A stretch of 53,930 nucleotides of DNA from Prevotella sp. (GTDB taxonomy: Bacteria > Bacteroidota > Bacteroidia > Bacteroidales > Bacteroidaceae). The position numbers and the translations under genes were made by a program. The stretch is from the NCBI GenBank assembly GCA_017445845.1, contig JAFSRY010000047.1, positions 1 through 53,930 of the forward strand. The letters are read 5' to 3'. Below are positions 48,843 through 53,930 of this stretch, in pieces. Position 1 is the stretch's first letter. Every line of letters starts with the position of its first letter. A model generated the notes under the pieces. It worked only from the letters and a program-made list of their open reading frames with translations, was not told where the DNA came from and made no database searches.

Positions 48843-50000
48843 ATGAACAAACTCCAAATCTGTATTCTCGGTTCCACCGGTTCCATCGGCACGCAGGCCC
48901 TCGATGTCATCAGCCAACATTCCGACCGCTACGAAGTGTATGCCCTGACGGCCAATACTCGCTATGAGCTGCTGGCCGAACAAGCCCATCGGTTCCGCCC
49001 TGCCGCCGTCGTCATTGCCAACGAAGGCTGTTACGAACCGTTGAGACAACTGTTGGCCGACCTGCCCGACACCAAGGTCTATGCCGGAGCGCAGGCACTC
49101 GAGGAGATTGTCGAGGCCGGGCCTGTCGACATGGTGCTGGCTTCGATGGTCGGTTTCAGCGGCCTTGCACCGACGGTCAGGGCCATCAAGGCACGGAAGA
49201 AAATCTGTCTGGCCAACAAGGAGACACTGGTCGTGGCCGGCGAACTCATCTGCAAGCTGGCCAATGAATACCATGTGCCCATACTTCCCGTTGACAGTGA
49301 GCATTCAGCCATCTTTCAGAGCCTTGCCGGCGAGGGTGACAACGAGATAGAAAAAATACTCCTGACATGTTCAGGCGGTCCCTTCCGCACCATGACGAAG
49401 GAGCAAATCCGTACTGTCACGGCAGCCGATGCCCTGCGGCATCCCACATGGGACATGGGAGCCAAAATCACCATCGACTCGGCATCGCTCATGAACAAAG
49501 GCTTTGAAGTCATCGAGGCGAAATGGCTCTTCGGCGTTCCCGTCGAGAAGATACAAGTGCTGATACATCCGCAGAGCATCGTCCATTCTGCCGTGCAGTA
49601 TGTTGACGGCAGTGTGAAGGCGCAACTCGGTGTGCCCGATATGCGGCTGCCCATACAGTATGCCTTCTCCTATCCCGAGCGGCTTCCCCTGCAAGGTCAG
49701 CGCCTTGACCTCTTCAAGACACCTTTGGAGTTCTTCGAGCCCGACATGGAGAAGTTCCGTTGTCTGCAGCTGGCTTACGATGCGATGGACCGAGGGGGCA
49801 ACATGCCGTGCATACTCAATGCTGCCAACGAAGTCGTCAACTTGGCATTTCGCGAGGGCCGTTGTTCGTTCCCCCAGATGGCCGACATCATTGCCGACAC
49901 CATGCAGCGGGCCACTTTCGACAAGAACCCTTCGCTCGACACCTACTTCCAGACCGACCGTGAGGCACGCCGTATAGCCTCAGACCTTCTCGGGGGGTGA
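48843..50000 (+). CDS. dxr: 1-deoxy-D-xylulose-5-phosphate reductoisomerase
   Basis: 385 residues. ILGSTGSIGTQALDVI is the NADPH loop; LANKETLVVAGE, LPVDSEHSAIFQ (metal-binding Asp and Glu), TCSGGPFR, HPTWDMGAKITIDSASLMNK follow. Catalyses the committed step of the MEP isoprenoid pathway and is the target of fosmidomycin. Ends at 50000 and is followed by a 400-base repeat-filled gap. In many Bacteroidetes dxr is followed by rseP; here a minus-strand Sel1 gene and repeats lie between them. Confidence 0.96.
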   Translation: MNKLQICILGSTGSIGTQALDVISQHSDRYEVYALTANTRYELLAEQAHRFRPAAVVIANEGCYEPLRQLLADLPDTKVYAGAQALEEIVEAGPVDMVLASMVGFSGLAPTVRAIKARKKICLANKETLVVAGELICKLANEYHVPILPVDSEHSAIFQSLAGEGDNEIEKILLTCSGGPFRTMTKEQIRTVTAADALRHPTWDMGAKITIDSASLMNKGFEVIEAKWLFGVPVEKIQVLIHPQSIVHSAVQYVDGSVKAQLGVPDMRLPIQYAFSYPERLPLQGQRLDLFKTPLEFFEPDMEKFRCLQLAYDAMDRGGNMPCILNAANEVVNLAFREGRCSFPQMADIIADTMQRATFDKNPSLDTYFQTDREARRIASDLLGG

Positions 50001-50040
50001 GGCGAATCATCCTTTTTGAGCAGCCTACGGCGAGAAATCT

Positions 50041-50268
50041 TTGGATTTCATCCGACCTTTTCTCGTCATGCCAAAGCTCAGACAAGTCTGGCTTTGGTCA
50101 TTTGACTTAATGAAAACGTTGGATTTCATCCGACCTTTTGACTTTGTCTTCCTCTGTCGCGACTCGGCAATGTGCAAACAAGTTTGCATTGCCCTCGCTG
50201 CTCCATCGGTTCTCGCCAAGGCAGACATCAAGCAAGCTTGGTCTGCTCTTATGGCTTAACGAAAAGGT
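50041..50268 (+). repeat. Mosaic of three CAAG-hairpin modules between convergent genes
   Basis: In order: TTGGATTTCATCCGACC linker; a module with outer arms CCAAAGC/GCTTTGG, inner CAGA/TCTG and loop CAAG (50062-50118); the linker again (50119-50139); the 72-bp module (50140-50211) with outer GGCAA/TTGCC, inner TGCAAA/TTTGCA and loop CAAG; and a module with outer GCAGA/TCTGC, inner CAAG/CTTG and loop CAAG (50212-50268). Three different stems share one loop, and each has its bulge on the 5' side. Confidence 0.9.
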
Positions 50269-50389
50269 TCAAATCTTAACAAATCAAACAAATCATAAGG
50301 GCAAAAAATCATAAAGATTTGACAGGTTTTGTATAGATTTGTCGGATTTCTCGTCCGCAGGACGACTGAATATCTATTTTGACACACCC
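50269..50389. mobile_element. Right part of the MITE-like element
   Basis: AAATCTTAACAAATC at the left, then TTTGTATAGATTTG, CTCGTCCG, AGGACGACTGA and the end ATTTTGACACACCC (50376-50389). The block matches 29930-30002, but the GGGTGTGTCAAAAT left end is replaced by the CAAG-hairpin mosaic. Confidence 0.55.
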
Positions 50390-50410
50390 CCTTTGACAGT
50401 AGTAAAAAAC

Positions 50411-50986
50411 CTACTGTTTGTTTACTATTTTCAGAATTTTCCTGGCGTCGCGATCGCCATCGGCAGCATCTTCTTTGAGTTCGGCCAACACCTCACTGCC
50501 ATCCTTTTTGTTGTTCACGGCCTTCATAAACCAGGACTTGGCCATCTCTTGGTCAGCATCCACGCCGTTGCCTTTCATATAGCACTTGCCCAATGCGAGT
50601 TGTGCCTCGCCATTGTCCTGCTTGGCAGCCTTGGTGAAGAATTCGACTGCTTTTCGGATATTCCTGGTTGTACCTTCGCCCTCCTTATAGCACTTTCCCA
50701 GCTGATACTGCGCCTTGGGATGACCCTGGTCAGCGGCCTTGCTGTACCACGAGAAAGCCACCTTGTCGTTCTCGGAAACACCATAGCCCTTGTCGTAGCA
50801 GCGGCCCAAGCGGTACTGCGCCTTCTTATGTCCCTTCTCAGCGGCAGGCTTTAGTTTGGCAATGGCAGCCTTGTAATTCTTCGCGTCGTAGAGAGCCTTG
50901 CCCTCTTCATAGAGTTTGTCGATGTTTTGTGCTCCAGCCATGGTACATACGAACAGGGCCAGCAATAATGTCATAACCTTTTTCAT
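50411..50986 (-). CDS. Secreted Sel1/TPR-repeat protein
   Basis: 191 residues from ATG 50986. Signal peptide MKKVMTLLLALFVCTMAGA, cleavage before QNID. Then four Sel1-type repeats of about 36 residues: KAAIAKLKPAAEKGHKKAQY, VAFSWYSKAADQGHPKAQYQ, KAVEFFTKAAKQDNGEAQLA and MAKSWFMKAVNNKKDG, with LGKCYxxGxGV turns. These form an alpha-solenoid used for protein binding. The earlier frame start (51040) overlaps the promoter. It is likely periplasmic; the partner is unknown. Confidence 0.9.
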   Translation of the reverse strand: MKKVMTLLLALFVCTMAGAQNIDKLYEEGKALYDAKNYKAAIAKLKPAAEKGHKKAQYRLGRCYDKGYGVSENDKVAFSWYSKAADQGHPKAQYQLGKCYKEGEGTTRNIRKAVEFFTKAAKQDNGEAQLALGKCYMKGNGVDADQEMAKSWFMKAVNNKKDGSEVLAELKEDAADGDRDARKILKIVNKQ

Positions 50987-51037
50987 AATGATAGTCTTTA
51001 GTTCAAGATGGATATTTATTAAGTCCTTGCAGACATG

Positions 51038-51045
51038 CAAAGATA
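51038..51045 (-). promoter_or_regulatory. TAnnTTTG promoter of the Sel1 gene
   Basis: TATCTTTG on the minus strand, about 50 bases before ATG 50986. Confidence 0.65.
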
Positions 51046-51170
51046 AGGGTTATTCAGATATGTCGCAAAAGATTTACATTCTTTAACAAAGCAAGAAACA
51101 TAAAAAAGACTTAAATTCCAATGCAGTAATTTGGCTATATGCAAAAAAATGCAGACCTTTGCAGGCAATT

Positions 51171-52568
51171 ATGGAAATATTTCTTATTAAACTGCTCCAG
51201 TTCATCCTGGCCATCTCGCTCCTGGTGTTGTTGCATGAGGGCGGACATTTCTTTTTCTCAAAGCTTTTCGGCGTAAGGGTAGAGAAGTTCTATATGTTCT
51301 TCGACGCCGGAATCGGCAAATGGGACGGCTCGCTGTTCAAGTGGAAGCCCAAGAAGAGTGACACCCAGTACGGCATCGGCTGGCTGCCATTGGGCGGCTA
51401 TTGCAAGATAGCCGGAATGATTGACGAGTCGTTCGACACAGAACAGATGAAACAGCCCGAACAGCCTTGGGAGTTTCGCACCAAGCCGGCCTGGCAGCGT
51501 CTGCTCATTATGATTGGCGGAGTGTTGGTCAATTTCCTGCTTGCCCTGTTCATCTATGCCATGGTCCTCTTTGCCTGGGGCGAAGACTATGTGCAGCCCA
51601 AGGACATGACGCTCGGCATGAAGTTCAATCAGGAAGCAAAGACATTGGGCTTCCAAGACGGCGACATCCTCGTCTCCACCGACCGCGGAGCCTTCAAGAC
51701 CTTCGGCGGCGACCTCTATCGCGACCTGTCGAAAGCCCATGAGGCCACGGTCATCCGCAACGGAGAGGAGAAGACCCTCGCGCTGCCCGGCGACCTCAAT
51801 ATGCTCAATATGTTGCAGTCCACACCGCGCTTCGTCACGCCCCTCGTGCCCGCCGTCGTCGACAGCATACTGCCCGACAGCCCCGCATCGATGACAGGGC
51901 TGCAGAAAGGCGACAGGATTGTCGCCATCAACGGCAAGCCCATTGACTCGTTCAACGAACTCACCGACCAACTGGGCCGCCTCACCGACGGACTCGTCGA
52001 TGCGAAGACCCATGACGACAGCCTTGCCCTGCGTCGGGTGATGATAGCGTTCGAGCGTTATAATGGTGCCGACACCCTGACATTCCCGGCCAATGCCACG
52101 CTGACGGAAGACATGAAACTCGGCTTCATGCCTCGCAACATCATTGACGACTACACGGTGACCCACGTCGGCTATAGCTTCCTGGAGAGCTTCCCTGCCG
52201 GAGTGAAGTACGGATGGAACGTGCTTGGCGGCTATGTAGGCGACATGAAATACATCTTCTCGAAGGACGGCGCGAAGTCGCTCGGAGGCTTCGGAACCAT
52301 CGGAAACCTTTTCCCCGCTACATGGGACTGGCACGCCTTCTGGCTGATGACGGCCTTCCTCAGCATCATCCTTGCCTTCATGAACATCCTGCCCATCCCT
52401 GCCCTCGACGGTGGTCATGTGCTGTTCCTCATCTATGAGATGATTACGCGGCGCAAACCGTCGGACAACTTCATGGTGAAGGCTGAATACGTGGGTTTCG
52501 GCATTGTCCTGCTCCTCCTCATCGTGGCCAACCTCAACGACGTGCTGCGTTGGCTGAATTTGATGTAA
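51171..52568 (+). CDS. rseP: Site-2 protease RseP
   Basis: 465 residues from ATG 51171. LLHEGGHFFFSKLFGVRV in the first span has the zinc HExxH motif (HEGGH). A GYWLPLGGYCKI-like loop, two PDZ-type regions (about 125-220 and 235-310, GLQKGDRIVAINGKPI), and NILPIPALDGGHVLFLIYE in the third span, with the second zinc ligand Asp, complete the family. It cuts membrane-embedded substrates such as anti-sigma factors and signal-peptide remnants. GACCTTTG at 51153-51160 is a near-consensus promoter, giving a very short leader. Confidence 0.94.
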   Translation: MEIFLIKLLQFILAISLLVLLHEGGHFFFSKLFGVRVEKFYMFFDAGIGKWDGSLFKWKPKKSDTQYGIGWLPLGGYCKIAGMIDESFDTEQMKQPEQPWEFRTKPAWQRLLIMIGGVLVNFLLALFIYAMVLFAWGEDYVQPKDMTLGMKFNQEAKTLGFQDGDILVSTDRGAFKTFGGDLYRDLSKAHEATVIRNGEEKTLALPGDLNMLNMLQSTPRFVTPLVPAVVDSILPDSPASMTGLQKGDRIVAINGKPIDSFNELTDQLGRLTDGLVDAKTHDDSLALRRVMIAFERYNGADTLTFPANATLTEDMKLGFMPRNIIDDYTVTHVGYSFLESFPAGVKYGWNVLGGYVGDMKYIFSKDGAKSLGGFGTIGNLFPATWDWHAFWLMTAFLSIILAFMNILPIPALDGGHVLFLIYEMITRRKPSDNFMVKAEYVGFGIVLLLLIVANLNDVLRWLNLM

Positions 52569-52611
52569 CGACAGAAAGACTTCTCATAGAGGGTTGAAAG
52601 CATAGAAAGTA

Positions 52612-52782
52612 TTATCACAGCCTGATAACTCGCTTATCAGGCTGTGATAATGCAATTATCAATGCTTGATAACACGCTTAACAATGCTTGATAACACGCT
52701 TATCAGTGCTTGATAACATGCTTACCTGTGCGTGATGACATGCTTACCAGGCACAGGTGATACTTCCGGTAATATTTACCGG
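52612..52782. repeat. 11-bp-phased palindromic array, word TGATAA, 16 words
   Basis: Six-base words start at 52612 and every 11 bases to 52777: TTATCA and TGATAA alternate through 52711 with one mismatch (TTAACA), then come TTACCT, TGATGA, TTACCA, AGGTGA and finally CCGGTA, TACCGG. The first four words with their spacers (CAGCC and GGCTG) form a perfect 17-bp inverted repeat around CTCGC. The array fills most of the convergent gap between rseP and the YitT-family gene. Confidence 0.92.
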
Positions 52783-52832
52783 TCCTTTCGGTGGCATACA
52801 TCGCATGGCCGAAACTAAGATAGGGTGGGGGA

Positions 52833-53738
52833 TTATTTCGAATGGAGGTTGTGGCGACGAACCTTAAACCGGTCGAAACCTTCGCCATAGACTCCGATGA
52901 CTTCGCTTTGCGAGACAAAGGCGGTGGGGTCTTCTTCGTTGATGATTTCGAAGATACGGGCACTCTCGCGTTTTTTGGCGAGCACGAACAGCATCTTCAC
53001 CTCGCGGCCGCTGTAGAAGCCCTGCGCATTGATGACGGTGCACCCCCGGTGCGGGTCGAGGTTGATGCGGTGGCCGATGGCTTCGTATTTGTCGGTGATG
53101 ATGAAGAACTGCACCGACTGCTTCATGGAGTTCACCACCTGGTCGATGCAGAAGGCGGTGATATAGAGAACGACATAGCCGTAGATGACTTTCTCCCAGC
53201 TGTGCAGCACGAGGAAGCTGCTCGAGATGATGACGACGTCGCAGATGAGGATGACGCGGCCGAGCGAGATGTCGTGGTATTTGTTGACGATGGCCGCAAT
53301 GATGTCGGTGCCGCCCGTGGAGCCGCCCACTGAGAGCCCCAGCCCGACACCCGTTCCGCAGAAGGCAGCGCCAAGGACTGCCGCCATGAAGGGTTGGTCG
53401 CGGAGCAGGCCGAGGCCTTGTGTCATGCTTGAGCTGATAGGGATGAGGGTGGTCAGGACGATAATGGCCCAGATGGTTTTGATACAGAATTTCAGTCCCA
53501 ATATCCTCAGGGCAAACACCATCAAAATGGCATTGATGGCGAAATAGCTCCATTGGACGGGTATGCCGAAACCCCACCAGAGCACTGACGAGACACCGGG
53601 CACGCCTCCCGTTGCAATGGCGTTGGGCAACAGAAATATAGTCCAGCCAACGCAATAGAACATCATGGCGACGGTGATGAAGGCGTAGTCGCGGGCCTCC
53701 TTCCAAAGGGCTTTCTTGTTGATTTCCTTTATACTCAT
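52833..53738 (-). CDS. YitT-family membrane protein (DUF161 plus DUF2179)
   Basis: 301 residues from ATG 53738; upstream the frame stays open only because it reads through stop-free repeats. Five to six spans: AFITVAMMFYCVGWTIFLLP, SYFAINAILMVFALRIL, AIIVLTTLIPI, GTGVGLGLSVGGSTGGTDII and VVIISSSFLVLH. GGVPGVSSVL and GGSTGGTDIIA are family signatures. The C-terminal 85 residues are the soluble DUF2179 domain (GCTVINAQGFYSGREVKMLF, VLAKKRESARIFEIINEEDP). Function not established. Its upstream region is the repeat mosaic 53743-53930. Confidence 0.9.
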   Translation of the reverse strand: MSIKEINKKALWKEARDYAFITVAMMFYCVGWTIFLLPNAIATGGVPGVSSVLWWGFGIPVQWSYFAINAILMVFALRILGLKFCIKTIWAIIVLTTLIPISSSMTQGLGLLRDQPFMAAVLGAAFCGTGVGLGLSVGGSTGGTDIIAAIVNKYHDISLGRVILICDVVIISSSFLVLHSWEKVIYGYVVLYITAFCIDQVVNSMKQSVQFFIITDKYEAIGHRINLDPHRGCTVINAQGFYSGREVKMLFVLAKKRESARIFEIINEEDPTAFVSQSEVIGVYGEGFDRFKVRRHNLHSK

Positions 53739-53742
53739 TTTC

Positions 53743-53930
53743 TTGAATTTCATTCGACCTTTTGACTTAACGAAAACGCTGGATTTCATCCGACCTTTTG
53801 ACTTTGTCTTCCTCTGTCGCGACTCGGCAATGTGCAAACAAGTTTGCATTGCCCTCGCTGCTCCATCGGTTGACTTTGTCTTCCTCTGTCGCGACTCGGC
53901 AATGTGCAAACAAGTTTGCATTGCCCTCGC
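53743..53930 (+). repeat. Mosaic of linker and tandem 72-bp CAAG-hairpin units (runs off the window)
   Basis: TTGAATTTCATTCGACC linker, TTTTGACTTAACGAAAACGC, TGGATTTCATCCGACC linker, then the 72-bp unit at 53800-53871 and the first 59 bases of another at 53872-53930. The complete unit is identical to 50140-50211. It lies directly upstream of the YitT-family start, so promoter or leader function is affected by it. Confidence 0.9.

Noticed and set aside
52612-52782. CRISPR array
   Set aside because: The 22-bp period has no unique spacers, alternate words are reverse complements, and no cas gene is near. The same holds for 13374-13456 and 42874-43000.
53739-53921. N-terminal extension of the YitT-family protein
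   Set aside because: The extra 61 residues are translated 72-bp repeats and linkers that are stop-free in this frame; the conserved protein begins at ATG 53738.

Overview
The window comes from a member of the Bacteroidales, most likely a Prevotella-type organism. The evidence is promoters of the form TAnnTTTG (with TTTG about 20 bases upstream), few Shine-Dalgarno sites, an arginine pathway built around a succinyl/acetyl-ornithine carbamoyltransferase, lipoprotein glycoside hydrolases, DUF4290, NigD-like and FISUMP-like proteins, and an AAA-ATPase-like/PD-(D/E)XK gene type that is multicopy in this order. No rRNA, tRNA, prophage or CRISPR array was found.

Layout. 1-4800 is a scarred accessory segment: the C-terminus of an IS1380-type transposase, a truncated and a full AAA-ATPase-like gene, two secreted-protein genes behind a long hairpin leader, and a frameshifted IS1380 N-terminus. 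5117-5977 is a sulfatase pseudogene. 5993-12299 is a minus-strand block: acyltransferase, NigD-like lipoprotein, GH78 rhamnosidase, FISUMP-like protein, ADP-ribosylglycohydrolase. 13618-20416 is an arginine operon: GNAT, argG, argC, argD, argF', then one ORF fusing argB to argE; argH is not here. 20555-28366 is a glycan operon (GH3, GH92, GH3-PA14). 30201-36622 is a SpoIIM / membrane protein / DUF4129 / DUF4350 / MoxR / DUF58 envelope cluster. 36649-42431 holds cysK, a UPF1-like helicase, manC and a RluA-type pseudouridine synthase. A promoter-to-terminator small-RNA or micro-ORF locus follows at 42512-42807. 43101-45551 (minus) is yicC-gmk-nadD. 45652-50000 is tsaB, DUF4290, murA, rimM, dxr. 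The right end has a Sel1-repeat protein, rseP and a YitT-family protein.

The most striking content is several families of short structured repeats between and inside these ordinary genes. (1) Mosaic hairpin modules share a CAAG loop (CTTG on the other strand) but have different, self-complementary stems. One 72-bp module, a whole number of codons and stop-free in most frames, sits in frame three times in the acyltransferase and once in a GH3 enzyme. (2) Three intergenic arrays have a six-base word and its reverse complement alternating every 11 bp (22-bp period); the word is TGATAA in two arrays and (A/T)GACCA in the third, so geometry is kept while sequence changes. (3) A C/G-rich hairpin (CCCCTCC-TTG-GGAGGGG) occurs in leaders and inside gmk, nadD, argC and a GH3 gene, adding short peptides to enzymes that are otherwise typical. 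(4) Simpler repeats appear to have supplied signal-peptide residues for two exported proteins. (5) A MITE-like sequence with GGGTGTGTCAAAAT ends occurs twice. Families 1 and 2 are the best candidates here for something not yet described.

All calls come from reading translations and motifs without database searches; family names rest on recalled signatures.
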